From assembly GCA_934149365.1 (NCBI GenBank), contig CAKPEI010000007.1, positions 1 through 64,000 on the forward strand: 64,000 nucleotides of DNA, written 5' to 3'. Positions within the stretch are counted from its first letter, which is position 1. Every line of letters starts with the position of its first letter. The notes under the pieces are model-generated. The model saw only the letters and a list, made by a program, of their open reading frames with translations. It was not told the DNA's origin and did not search any database. The translations under genes and the position numbers were made by a program. The DNA is from an uncultured Clostridia bacterium. Its GTDB lineage: Bacteria > Bacillota > Clostridia > TANB77 > CAG-465. Positions 1 to 8,515 of the stretch are shown here, piece after piece.

Positions 1-97
<97 letters not shown>

Positions 98-100
98 ATT

Positions 101-136
101 AAGGTATAACCATGATAGTAAATCATGTAAATATAC
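101..136 (+). promoter_or_regulatory. Conserved AAGGTATAA box plus second leader hairpin
   Basis: AAGGTATAA is followed by the inverted repeat CATGAT-AGTAA-ATCATG (111-127) and then GTAAATATAC. The same block precedes the pilin genes at 16542, 24572 and 39020. At 39030 both arms have changed together (CATAGT/ACTATG), which supports an RNA structure. Confidence 0.6.
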
Positions 137-178
137 AAAAAAATTTGTTCAAAAGAAAAAATTAAAGGGGGAAAAAGT

Positions 179-1373
179 ATGAGAACAAAAGTAAAATCAA
201 GAAAGCGGAATATCATTAATAGTATTAGTAATAACAATAATAGTAATGATAATATTAGCAGCCGCAATAATTTTATCGCTATCAAATAGTGGAATAATAG
301 GGAAGGCAAATAAAGCAAAGACGGATACAAACATATCAAATGCAAAAGACTTAGTGGCTATGGCTCATGCAGACTGGATGCTAGATGAGGCAAAGATAAA
401 AGAGAATGATAGCACAATAACATCATTTAGTAATTATGCAGAAAAGAAATTACAAGAGGCAGGATATAAAGTAGGAGCAGGAGAAGGAGCATATACAGTA
501 ACAGAAGATGGAGAAGTATATACAGGTCTAACAGAAACAGCAAGAGCAGGAATAACAGCAGGAATAAAAATAGGAGATGAAGTAAAATATAGTGCAGTGC
601 TAACAGCAAAAAGTTATACAACAGACGGAAGTGAAATAACATCAACAGGAGTAGCAAATAGTACGTTAGCAAAAACAGTAAAAACAAATACAAGTTATAC
701 ATGGAAGTATATAGGCTTAGGAGAAGATGGAAGTTTACTTATAGCACCAGATATGACAGGAACAATAGGAGAAGACTATAAATTATCATTAGGAGATAAA
801 GGTGGTTTTTTAAATGGGCCTAAGATGTTAAATACAGTATGTGATGCACTATATACAGTAGAGGGGAAAGGAAAAGCTCAAAGTGTGAATATAGAGTTAG
901 TGAATAAGTTATTGGAATATAATGGACCAAAGGGAATATACTTTGATGCAAATTATAATGAAGTAAAAACAGCGGAACCTAAAAAAATAGGAGAAACAGG
1001 ATTAGTATCAAGTTTAGATTCAAATACACAAACCCCAGATGGAAAAGATATAAGTGCATATTATGCAGATTATTACGGTATAAACAAAACATATCAAGCA
1101 AGTATAATAACCAAAGACACGGTAAGACAAAATCTAGTATATCAAGCAAATACATACTGGCTTGCTTCTCCGTGTGTCAGAGCTGTTTTCGGCAACAGCT
1201 CTGCGGATTTCAGTGTACGCTGCGTTAGTTCTTCTAGTGTGGACGCGTACGACGTGTTCATTTCGTTTGGCCGCGCTGATGGCAATACCTACGCTGTCCG
1301 TCCGTATGTTTCTCTAACAACTAATATCCAGAAAACAACGGAAAATGGAAAAACAGTATGGACTTTAATCTAG
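179..1373 (+). pseudogene. Pilin-like protein 1 with variable C-terminus, frameshifted at the prepilin cleavage site
   Basis: A prepilin-like surface protein. The ATG at 179 follows a strong AAAGGGGG site and begins like the intact copies (MRTKVK), but one base is missing around 210-216 (AAAGCGGA instead of AAAGGCGGA). The start and the pilin body are therefore in different frames. The body is open from about 211 (ATG at 246) to 1373: hydrophobic helix, then about 300 residues very similar to the copy at 24650, ending in VRPYVSL and a conserved tail. Upstream of 211 the body frame has a stop and no start, so normal translation gives no exported pilin. The final 54-codon variable segment is described separately. 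It could be a dead gene, a phase-OFF allele or a silent donor cassette; a sequencing error is unlikely because the copy at 16697 has the same lesion. Confidence 0.75.
1155..1316 (+). other. DGR-like variable region, copy 1
   Basis: The segment runs from TAC TGG CTT GCT TCT CCG to GTT TCT CTA. It is rich in C/G-ending codons (GGC, GCG, TTC, CGC) while the rest of the gene is A-ending. Against copies 3 and 4 (same 162-base length), many codons share their third base but differ at positions 1 and 2, for example AAC/TTC/GGC and ATT/TAT/TAT. Fixed framework residues are WLASPCV at the start and RP.VSL at the end. This is the pattern left by adenine-directed DGR retrohoming; no template is in the window. 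Confidence 0.7.
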
Positions 1374-1748
1374 GAATAAAACTAGGATAAATGGGAAGCG
1401 AGCAAACATGGGAAGATATGAAATTAACATAAAATATACAGTGTGAGTAGGAATAAAATATAAAAAGCATGCACTTTCCAAGGTGTATATCTTTAAGGTA
1501 TACATAAAACATTGTTGAATACATATATTTTAGTTGACATTTACAACATATATTTAGCTATATAGACAGATTTCTTGCCTATGTGGCTATTTTTTATGTG
1601 TTAATCGTAAATAAACATAAAAAATGGTAGAAAACTATGCCGTAAAATGGTATAATATATACTATGTAAGGTTGCATATAAAATGTAGCATAAATGTGGA
1701 AATATGGCAGATAATATGTAGTATAAAAGTAGTAAAGGTGGTTTTTTT
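1374..1748. other. Intergenic region after pilin 1
   Basis: No gene seen. The start resembles a decayed version of the hairpin element found after pilins 3 and 4 (ACTAGG followed by AAATGGGA). TTTTAGTTGACA near 1530 also precedes the terminators of pilins 2 and 4. The pilin terminator is at 1556-1596. A TATAAT at about 1652 may serve the aminopeptidase gene. Confidence 0.6.
1556..1596 (+). terminator. Terminator of pilin 1
   Basis: An imperfect AGCTATATAG / CCTATGTGGCT stem with G-T pairs, followed by ATTTTTT. It is homologous to the terminators at 17914 and 40410. Confidence 0.65.
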
Positions 1749-3143
1749 ATGGAATTAAAATATGAAAAGAAAAATGTATACGAAAAAATGAACAAAGTTC
1801 AAGAAGAAGCAATGTTTGAATATGCAGACGATTATCTTAGTTTTTTAAATTATGCTAAAACAGAATATAGATGTGTTGAGTATTTTAAAATGGCGTTAGA
1901 AGAAGCTGGTTTTAAAAATATTTCTAGTATAGAAGGTGTTTTAAACCCTGGCGATAAAGTTTACTATATAAATAAAGGAAGAAGCATATATGCCGCTATA
2001 ATTGGTAAAGAAGCTATAAGTTCTGGAATGAATATAATTGGAGCACATATTGATAGTCCAAGACTTGATACTAAACCTATGCCAATGTTTGAAAGAGAAA
2101 ATATGGCTCTTTTAAAAACACAATATTATGGTGGAGTTAAAAAATATCAATGGCTTGCAATTCCACTTTCAATGTACGGTGTAATATATAACGAAAATGG
2201 AGAGAGAGTAGAAGTGGTTGTTGGCGATAAAAAAGATGATCCTTGTTTTACTATAACAGACTTACTTCCTCACCTTGCAAAAGATCAATTAGAACTTAAT
2301 GCTAATAAATTTATTGATCCAGAAAACATGGCTGTTGTAATTGGCTCAATTCCAAGTAAAGAAGAAAAAGATAATAAAGTTAAAGCTAATATATTAAAAA
2401 TACTTAATAAAAAATATGGTATTAAAGAAATAGATTTTGCAAGAAGTGATGTACGTTTTGTTCCAAGTTTTAAGGCTAAATATGTTGGATTTGATAAAGG
2501 TTTAATTGCAGGATATGGCCAAGATGACAGAGTATGTGCTTATTCTGCAGTTAAGGCAATTATAGACATAGCAAATGAAAATAAAGAGTTAGATAAAACT
2601 GCAATTGCCCTTATAGTTGATAAAGAAGAAATCGGAAGTGTTGGCAATACTTCAATGAGTTCACAGGCATTTGAAATATTTGTAGCCAATCTTTTAGATA
2701 AGGTAGAAGAAAATAGCTGTAATATCGCGTTATATACTTCTATGAATAATTCAAAAATGCTTTCTGCAGATGTTGCAAATGCAGTAGATCCAATGTATGA
2801 AGAAGTAAGTGATATTCAAAATTCAAATATAATTGGTTGTGGAATAGCAATAGAAAAATATACAGGCTCTGGTGGTAAATATTCTGCAAGTGAAGCAAGC
2901 GCAGAGTATACTTCATATGTTATGAATTTATTTGATAAAAACAATGTTTCATACCAAATGGGAACTTTGGGTAAAATAGGAAAAGGTGGCGGAGGAACAA
3001 TTGCATATATTTTAGCTAACAAAGGAATAGATGTAATTGACTGTGGCACTGCTGTACTTTCAATGCATTCACCTTATGAACTTACATCAACAGCTGACGT
3101 TTATGAAACATATAGAGCATATAAAACATTCTTTTTAAATTAA
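1749..3143 (+). CDS. M18 family aminopeptidase
   Basis: A cytosolic zinc metallo-aminopeptidase that removes N-terminal residues from peptides. The family signature is visible: a first metal ligand in GAHIDSPRLD (about residues 98-107), GQDDRVCAYSA near 258, catalytic and metal-binding glutamates in DKEEIGS near 300, and a C-terminal histidine in MHSPYELTS. At 464 residues it has normal full length. The start follows AAAGGTGG with good spacing. It stands alone, 23 bases before rodA, and may be co-transcribed with it. M18 assignment is firm; exact substrate preference is not visible. Confidence 0.93.
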   Translation: MELKYEKKNVYEKMNKVQEEAMFEYADDYLSFLNYAKTEYRCVEYFKMALEEAGFKNISSIEGVLNPGDKVYYINKGRSIYAAIIGKEAISSGMNIIGAHIDSPRLDTKPMPMFERENMALLKTQYYGGVKKYQWLAIPLSMYGVIYNENGERVEVVVGDKKDDPCFTITDLLPHLAKDQLELNANKFIDPENMAVVIGSIPSKEEKDNKVKANILKILNKKYGIKEIDFARSDVRFVPSFKAKYVGFDKGLIAGYGQDDRVCAYSAVKAIIDIANENKELDKTAIALIVDKEEIGSVGNTSMSSQAFEIFVANLLDKVEENSCNIALYTSMNNSKMLSADVANAVDPMYEEVSDIQNSNIIGCGIAIEKYTGSGGKYSASEASAEYTSYVMNLFDKNNVSYQMGTLGKIGKGGGGTIAYILANKGIDVIDCGTAVLSMHSPYELTSTADVYETYRAYKTFFLN

Positions 3144-3165
3144 TAATAAATAAAAGGGGAGAATA

Positions 3166-4278
3166 ATGTTTAAAACATTACTAAAAAATACTGATTTAAT
3201 ATTATTAATATCAGTTATACTACTTGTTATAATAGGAATAGTTGGAATTTATAGTGCTGGGTATAATGATACCACTACAAAAACAGATTATGTGAAACAG
3301 TTTTTCTGGCTTATAGCATCACTAGTTGTACTCATAATAGTCTGGCTTTTAGATTATAATATGTTTGGAGTTTTAAGTATACCACTCTATGTAGTATGTT
3401 TAGGGTTACTTGTTGGAGTGCTCTTTACCGAGCCTATATATGGTGCAACAAGCTGGTTTAGGTTTGGGCCTATAAGTATTCAGCCATCAGAAATAATGAA
3501 AGTAGTATATATATTATTATCTGCAAAATATATAGATTATATTTTATCAAAAGATAAAAATGCTATAAACAAATGGCAAAATATACTTGCTATTTTAGGA
3601 ATAATGCTTGTACCGGTCCTTTTAATACTAAAACAGCCAGATTTTGGAACAGCAGCAGTATTCTTGTTTATGACAGTCCTTATGCTATATAAAGCAGGAA
3701 TTAAGTATAAATATATTATAGTTGGTTTTCTAATACTTCTTGCTTTAATTCCACTTGTATATTTCTTTGTATTAAATGATGTGCAGAAACAGAGAATATT
3801 GGTGTTCTTAAACCCAGAATTAGAGCCACTTGGAAGTGGATACAATGCGATACAATCTAAAATAGCAGTAGGTTCTGGTATGCTTTTTGGGACAGGCTTA
3901 CTTAAAGGAACTCAGACCCAGTATGGCTATCTTCCGGTAAAAACGTCTGACTTTATATTTTCTGTAATATCTGAGGAAATGGGCTTTATTATTTCTGCTC
4001 TTATTGTTATAATATATACAGTATTGTTAGTAAGAATAGTAAATGTTTCGAGAACTGCTAGAGATACTTATGGCTCACTTGTTACAATCGGAATATTTGG
4101 TATGATATTCTTTCACTTTATAGAAAATATAGGAATGACAATGGGACTTTTGCCTATAACTGGAATACCACTTCCTTTTGTGAGTTATGGTGGAAGTAAT
4201 TTGCTTACAAACTTTGTAGCAATAGGTATAGTTCTTAGTGTTAGTGCAAGAAGACAAAGAACGTTCTTTGTAGATTAA
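3166..4278 (+). CDS. rodA: RodA-type SEDS peptidoglycan glycosyltransferase
   Basis: A polytopic membrane enzyme of the SEDS family that polymerises lipid II during lateral wall growth, normally with a class B PBP. About ten hydrophobic segments are seen. Conserved family motifs include LKQPDFGTA, GSGYNAIQSKIAVGSG, KTSDFIFSVISEEMGF and the C-terminal GIPLPFVSYGGSN. Length (370 residues) matches RodA more than FtsW. The start follows AGGGGAGAATA. FtsW or SpoVE would look similar; the GLLKGTQTQYGYLPVKTSDFI region favours RodA. Confidence 0.88.
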   Translation: MFKTLLKNTDLILLISVILLVIIGIVGIYSAGYNDTTTKTDYVKQFFWLIASLVVLIIVWLLDYNMFGVLSIPLYVVCLGLLVGVLFTEPIYGATSWFRFGPISIQPSEIMKVVYILLSAKYIDYILSKDKNAINKWQNILAILGIMLVPVLLILKQPDFGTAAVFLFMTVLMLYKAGIKYKYIIVGFLILLALIPLVYFFVLNDVQKQRILVFLNPELEPLGSGYNAIQSKIAVGSGMLFGTGLLKGTQTQYGYLPVKTSDFIFSVISEEMGFIISALIVIIYTVLLVRIVNVSRTARDTYGSLVTIGIFGMIFFHFIENIGMTMGLLPITGIPLPFVSYGGSNLLTNFVAIGIVLSVSARRQRTFFVD

Positions 4279-4293
4279 TATTGGAGGTTATAT

Positions 4294-4734
4294 ATGAAAA
4301 ATAAAAGAGGTGTTACAACAACAGTTATAATTCTTTCAGTAATTATTATGTTTATAATTTTAACAACAGCTACGGTTATAGGAAGTAGAAATATAGAGAC
4401 TGTAAATTACGAAGAATATGTAAGTCAATTAAATAGAGTATCAGATGCTGTAAATGAGTATGTTATAAAAAATGATACGTTACCAACTAACTCATCTAAT
4501 GAAATAGTTGCAAAAGCAAGTTTGCCAGAAGCTTTAAAAACTGAACTTACAAAAAACGGAGATTTAAATAATAATCTTTATGTTGTAGATATAAATAAAA
4601 TTACGGTTAATAATATAAACAAGGGAAAGGGAGATACCTCAGATAGAGATGTTTTCTTAATAGCTGAAAATACTAATAATGTTTATTACTATAAAGGATA
4701 TAAATATAGAGGAACGCTATATTATGGGGTGTAA
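4294..4734 (+). CDS. Small prepilin-like protein
   Basis: A 146-residue protein with a short positive leader (MKNKRG), then a hydrophobic helix VTTTVIILSVIIMFIILTT and a soluble domain. This is the layout of type IV prepilin-like proteins cleaved after Gly. No Glu is at mature position 5, so it is not a classical major pilin. It begins 15 bases after rodA with TTGGAGG and is followed by dusB 10 bases later, so it is probably part of that operon. It lacks the variable domain and the special leader of the other pilin-like genes here. Function unknown; a minor pilin or another membrane-anchored protein are both possible. Confidence 0.6.
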   Translation: MKNKRGVTTTVIILSVIIMFIILTTATVIGSRNIETVNYEEYVSQLNRVSDAVNEYVIKNDTLPTNSSNEIVAKASLPEALKTELTKNGDLNNNLYVVDINKITVNNINKGKGDTSDRDVFLIAENTNNVYYYKGYKYRGTLYYGV

Positions 4735-4744
4735 TTAAGAATAA

Positions 4745-5737
4745 ATGAATAAATACATAAAAGAAATAAAGATAGGAAATGTAAATATAAAAAATAATGT
4801 TTTTTTAGCACCGATGGCAGGTATTACCGACCTGCCTTTTAGGCATATATGTAAAAAGTTTAATCCTGGGTTAATGTATACAGAAATGGTTAGTGCAAAA
4901 GGGCTAGTTTATGAAGATATAAAGACAAATAAATTACTTACATTGTTAAAAGATGAAAGACCCTCTGCTGTACAAATATTTGGTAGTGATAAAGAAGACA
5001 TCATAGGAGCAATAAAGAAATTAAATGAAATAGAAGAAATTGATATTATAGATATAAATATGGGGTGCCCTGCTCCTAAGGTAACAAAAAATGGTGATGG
5101 TTCAGCCTTACTTAAAGATTTAGATAAAATAGATGAAATAACTAAGGTAGCAGTAGAAACGTCAAAAAAACCTATTACTGTAAAATTTAGAATAGGTTAT
5201 AAAAAAGATGATAATGTAGCTGTAGAAGTCGCAAAGATATGTGAAAAAAATGGAGTTTCAGCTATTACTATACATGGTAGGACAAAAGAGCAAATGTATA
5301 CAGGAATAAATAATTTAGATGTTATAAAAGAGGTTAAAGAAGCAGTTAGTATTCCAGTTATAGGAAATGGAGATGTTGTAAGTATAGAGACTGCTAATAA
5401 AATGTTTGAATATACTAAAGTAGATGGAATAATGATTGCAAGAGGAGCTATGGGAAGACCTTGGATATTTGAAGAGATACTTACAGGAAAAGATACAAAA
5501 CTTACAATGCAGGATAAGCTAGATATAATGTTAGAGCATATTGATGTTGCTACTAAATATTATGGAGAAAAAAAAGCTGTGCCGGAGCTTAGGAAACATA
5601 TAGCTTGTTACTTAAAAGGGCTAAAGAATAGTTCTTATGTTAAAGATTTAATAAATAGAGAAACTTCAAAAGAAGAAGTAAAGAGGCTACTTGTGGAATA
5701 TTTTAAAACATTAGATGGAAAAGCCTTAACAGAGTAA
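4745..5737 (+). CDS. dusB: tRNA-dihydrouridine synthase (DusB-like)
   Basis: A flavoenzyme that reduces uridine to dihydrouridine in tRNA D-loops. A TIM-barrel start APMAGITDLPFR, the Dus signature DINMGCPAPKV with the catalytic Cys, the FMN phosphate region AITIHGRTKEQMY, IGNGDV and ARGAMGRPW are all present. Length (330 residues) is typical. The start lacks a strong Shine-Dalgarno, which suggests translational coupling to the gene ending 10 bases earlier. DusB is the usual single Dus of Firmicutes, hence the symbol. Confidence 0.92.
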   Translation: MNKYIKEIKIGNVNIKNNVFLAPMAGITDLPFRHICKKFNPGLMYTEMVSAKGLVYEDIKTNKLLTLLKDERPSAVQIFGSDKEDIIGAIKKLNEIEEIDIIDINMGCPAPKVTKNGDGSALLKDLDKIDEITKVAVETSKKPITVKFRIGYKKDDNVAVEVAKICEKNGVSAITIHGRTKEQMYTGINNLDVIKEVKEAVSIPVIGNGDVVSIETANKMFEYTKVDGIMIARGAMGRPWIFEEILTGKDTKLTMQDKLDIMLEHIDVATKYYGEKKAVPELRKHIACYLKGLKNSSYVKDLINRETSKEEVKRLLVEYFKTLDGKALTE

Positions 5738-5777
5738 CAAAACCTTTTGTAAAATAGATATGTACTATGTTAAATTA

Positions 5778-5823
5778 CCTTTACATATAATTAAATAACA
5801 AATTATGTGTAAAGGGGTTTTTT
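5778..5823 (+). terminator. Terminator-like hairpin overlapping the next gene's RBS
   Basis: CCTTTACATATAATT pairs with AATTATGTGTAAAGG and is followed by GGTTTTTT, directly before ATG at 5824. The 3' arm contains the AAAGG that would act as Shine-Dalgarno for the next gene, so the structure could end dusB transcription or hide that ribosome site. Confidence 0.65.
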
Positions 5824-6546
5824 ATGCTTGTTTTAAATATAAAGAAAATTATAAAAAATAAAATGACTTTAGTAATGTTTTGTCTGGTATCTACCATAAT
5901 AGTACTTAGTATAGTTGTATATACATTAAGTATGAAATTAAATATATCAAGAGGGACTATCATAAAAGATATAATTGGAAAAATGAATGGAAAAAGTAAT
6001 GTTCTTAATATGCAAACATATTATGCAGAATTTGAAATGACAGTAATTAGTAACAAAAATACTAACACATATATAATGAAAGAATGGTATAAAAATGATG
6101 TAGGAAGTAAAGTTGAATACACTGATAGTAGTGGCTCAAAGGTAAATATTATAACACTAAAAGATAGAGCTATCATTCAAAATGAAAATCAAAAAAATAA
6201 ACTTTTGATTACGCCTTATGTTATAAAATATACTAATTTACTTAATCTTAGTACATTTATAAAAATATACAACAATAATCTAAAAGAGTCTTGCTGCTTT
6301 ACTGCAAATAGTTATGAGAAAATAGAAAATATTAATATGATATTAGACAATACTTGTAAAATGGGAGACAATTGTACATGTGAAGTTCATGAATTAGTAA
6401 AAAATGTAAGTAAAATGGAACTTAAATTAGATAGGAAAACAGGAATGCCACTTACATATATAGTTTACGATAATGACAAAAAAGAAAGTATAAGCATAGT
6501 ATATACTAGGTTTGATATGAATTGTAAAATAGAACATATTAATTGA
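5824..6546 (+). CDS. Membrane-anchored LolA/GerS-like protein
   Basis: A 240-residue protein with a positively charged N-terminus and one membrane segment (about residues 15-38), then an extracytoplasmic domain. The part with QTYYAEFEMTVIS...WYKNDVGSKVEY...MELKLDRKTGMPL resembles the beta-rich LolA/LolB-like fold seen in sporulation and germination proteins such as GerS. This is a weak fold-level resemblance, not a clear family match. There is no lipobox Cys, so it would be anchored by its helix. The 3' end is duplicated about 380 bases downstream (6848-6911). Confidence 0.55.
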   Translation: MLVLNIKKIIKNKMTLVMFCLVSTIIVLSIVVYTLSMKLNISRGTIIKDIIGKMNGKSNVLNMQTYYAEFEMTVISNKNTNTYIMKEWYKNDVGSKVEYTDSSGSKVNIITLKDRAIIQNENQKNKLLITPYVIKYTNLLNLSTFIKIYNNNLKESCCFTANSYEKIENINMILDNTCKMGDNCTCEVHELVKNVSKMELKLDRKTGMPLTYIVYDNDKKESISIVYTRFDMNCKIEHIN

Positions 6547-6983
6547 TGTAAAGAATATATGCTCGCACAATTTTTATATTAAATGAGAATAATAATTTTG
6601 ATTTGTGCAACAATTTGTTGCACAATTTTTTAAGGGAGAATATAATTTTATTTAATAAAATAAAGTCAAAACGGTTAGTATGTATAGCAAAGTATAGGTA
6701 ATGATTAATCAAGAGATATTTTAGATTTTTATACAAAAATATTAAATTTACTTTAAAGATATGCCAGAATATTTACAATCTCAGTTACCTAAGATAGAAG
6801 ACATAGAATTGCACATTAGAGATATCTGATGATAAGCTACATTATAGTAATGACAAAAAAGAAAGTATAAGCATAGTATATACTAAGTTTGATATGAATT
6901 GTAAAATAGAAGACAATATTTTTAGTTAGTACATAGTCTTAAAGAAGAATATATCAAACAAGTTGCAAGATGGGAAGTGAAAT
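6547..6983. other. Gene-poor stretch before mazF
   Basis: No antitoxin gene is visible here. The stretch contains the inverted repeat GTGCAACAATTTGTTGCAC around 6604 and the duplicated 3' gene fragment at 6848-6911. A short open stretch after ATG near 6763 (PEYLQSQLPKIED) has no ribosome site or known family. Confidence 0.6.
6848..6911 (+). repeat. 64-bp copy of the 3' end of the GerS-like gene
   Basis: Bases 6848-6911 match 6471-6534 with one mismatch (AAG for AGG). It is the last part of the upstream coding sequence, followed by unrelated bases. It looks like the remnant of a tandem paralogue or a recent short duplication. Confidence 0.9.
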
Positions 6984-7370
6984 ATGAAAGTAAAAAGAGG
7001 CGAGATATATTATGCAGATTTAAGTCCTGTTATAGGTAGTGAACAAGCTGGAATAAGACCTATTCTTGTTGTCCAGAATGATGTAGGAAATAAATTTAGC
7101 CCTACAATAATAGGGATAGCAATAACATCAAGACAAAAGGTTAAATTACCTACACACATTGAAATAGAGGGAACAAAATATGGCTTGGATAAAGATTCTG
7201 TTATTTTAGCAGAGCAAATAAGAACTTTAGATAAAAAAAGGTTAAGAGAAAAAGTTGGTATGCTTGACAATGATACGATGGAAAAGGTTAAAAGAGCAAT
7301 AGAAATAAGTTTTGGAATAAGAGGAGAATTAGATTTAGAAGATATGTATTTAAGAGGCATGTTCGAGTAA
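6984..7370 (+). CDS. mazF: MazF/PemK-family endoribonuclease toxin
   Basis: A ribosome-independent mRNA interferase of the MazF/NdoA type. The N-terminal KRGEIYYADLSPVIGSEQ and GIRPILVVQND, the TSRQKVKLPTH loop and the QIRTLDKKRL segment match Firmicute NdoA; the conserved Arg and Thr/Ser of the active site are in RPILV and ITSRQ. At 128 residues it is slightly longer than B. subtilis NdoA. The usual antitoxin gene immediately upstream is missing; an unlinked antitoxin is common in Clostridia. The start follows GGGAAGTG. Confidence 0.9.
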   Translation: MKVKRGEIYYADLSPVIGSEQAGIRPILVVQNDVGNKFSPTIIGIAITSRQKVKLPTHIEIEGTKYGLDKDSVILAEQIRTLDKKRLREKVGMLDNDTMEKVKRAIEISFGIRGELDLEDMYLRGMFE

Positions 7371-7385
7371 TAAATTAAATTAGTA

Positions 7386-7931
7386 CTATAGCCAAAATAT
7401 TCCATATGTATTATTTATTGGATCCTTAAAAAGTTCCACTCTAGGGGGACATATTGTAAATACTACGAAAATGAAATAAAGTAGTAGTATAAGCAATATA
7501 CCTCCTTTATTTGTGTCTTTTTTATTATCTTTTTCATTTTTAATATATATGTAAATGTATGAAAATATAACGGACAAGATGTATAAAACAATATCAAATA
7601 TAGTGGATGTGTTTTTTATTATTGCTATATATAGATAATGCATAATAGGTATAAATATCATAGATAAAATTACAGCTATTGATATATAATTCCATATATT
7701 TTTATTATTTTCTTTTTTTCCATATACGAAAGAATATATTATTCCAAACACTGTTAGTGGAATAAGTACTAATTTTAAATGTTCAAATACACTTTCATTA
7801 ATTGGTACAAAAAGACCTAATATAAAAGGTTTGTGAAGAATATTGTATATAAAGTGGATAAATGTACCAAGTATGATGCTAAATATGGTAGAAAGTGTAA
7901 AAAATGTTTTCTTTTTCAAATATATCACCAT
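7386..7931 (-). CDS. Polytopic membrane protein (DUF6512-like)
   Basis: A 181-residue protein with five or six hydrophobic segments. The FIHFIYN and FVPINESVFEHLKLVLIPL motif is typical of a conserved Clostridial membrane family (DUF6512-like). No catalytic motif is visible and the function is unknown. It converges on mazF, with only 15 bases between the stops. Confidence 0.7.
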   Translation of the reverse strand: MVIYLKKKTFFTLSTIFSIILGTFIHFIYNILHKPFILGLFVPINESVFEHLKLVLIPLTVFGIIYSFVYGKKENNKNIWNYISIAVILSMIFIPIMHYLYIAIIKNTSTIFDIVLYILSVIFSYIYIYIKNEKDNKKDTNKGGILLILLLYFIFVVFTICPPRVELFKDPINNTYGIFWL

Positions 7932-7947
7932 ATATAGTATATGATAA

Positions 7948-7988
7948 TATTAAAAAATTAAACCCAGGTAATATTTAATTACCTGGGT
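7948..7988 (-). terminator. Terminator of the small-protein genes (minus strand)
   Basis: ACCCAGGTAAT and ATTACCTGGGT form a strong stem (7962-7988). On the minus strand it is followed by TTTAATTTTTT, just downstream of the stop at 8029. Confidence 0.85.
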
Positions 7989-8028
7989 AAGTATATATTA
8001 TTAGGAATTAATTATGTTGGTTATACTT

Positions 8029-8181
8029 CTAGCATCCGCATCCACAGCAGCATACTAATACGATTATTATAAGGATTATCCAAATGCAACAACCACATCC
8101 GCCTCCACCGAAGCCTCCGCAATTGTTTCCGCATCCGCCGCAACCTCCACAGCCGCAGCCTCCACATCTTTCATCTATCAT
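8029..8181 (-). CDS. 50-residue Gly/Cys-rich protein with a membrane segment
   Basis: A short ORF with a strong GGAGGG site 8 bases before its ATG. The first 31 residues are mostly Gly and Cys (12 Gly-Cys pairs or single Cys among Gly), then a hydrophobic stretch IWIILIIIVLV and a CCCGCGC end. Similar tiny Gly/Cys-rich proteins with one membrane helix occur in spore-forming Firmicutes, where some are spore coat or sporulation products; that role is inference. Its GC content is well above its surroundings because of GGC/TGC codons. It lies just downstream of another small ORF on the same strand and ends at a strong terminator. Confidence 0.8.
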   Translation of the reverse strand: MIDERCGGCGCGGCGGCGNNCGGFGGGGCGCCIWIILIIIVLVCCCGCGC

Positions 8182-8203
8182 GGTCAATTTCCCTCCTTTA
8201 CAA

Positions 8204-8362
8204 TTACAATATTAGACCACTTAATAAAGGATCTACATTAGAAACTTTGAAAAAATCATCAAAGTTCATATAGGAGGAGTCGTTAACCTTCTTGCAATTA
8301 AAGAATATTAAAAGCAGTAGTACAGTCCATATTATCGAGTTATTTGTGCAATTATTATTCAT
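8204..8362 (-). CDS. 52-residue small protein, hydrophobic N-terminal helix
   Basis: A short ORF with a perfect AGGAGG site 5 bases before its ATG. It starts MNNNCTNNS, then IIWTVLLLLIFFNC (a membrane or packing helix), then a polar C-terminus with NFDDFF. It lies 22 bases upstream of the Gly/Cys-rich ORF on the same strand, and both end at the terminator at 7948-7988. The family is not recognised; small proteins starting with poly-Asn and a hydrophobic centre are often sporulation-linked in Clostridia. Confidence 0.7.
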   Translation of the reverse strand: MNNNCTNNSIIWTVLLLLIFFNCKKVNDSSYMNFDDFFKVSNVDPLLSGLIL

Positions 8363-8515
8363 ACCATACCTCCTATTAAATCAGAAGGAGTAAGTGTTCA
8401 TCAGGTTTTTTAAATTTCTGATTTATAGTATATAGTATGAAGAAAAATAAAAAGTGTGACTACTTGTATAACAAAATAAATGATGTTAAAATATTAGAGT
8501 AATGTAGGTGATTTT

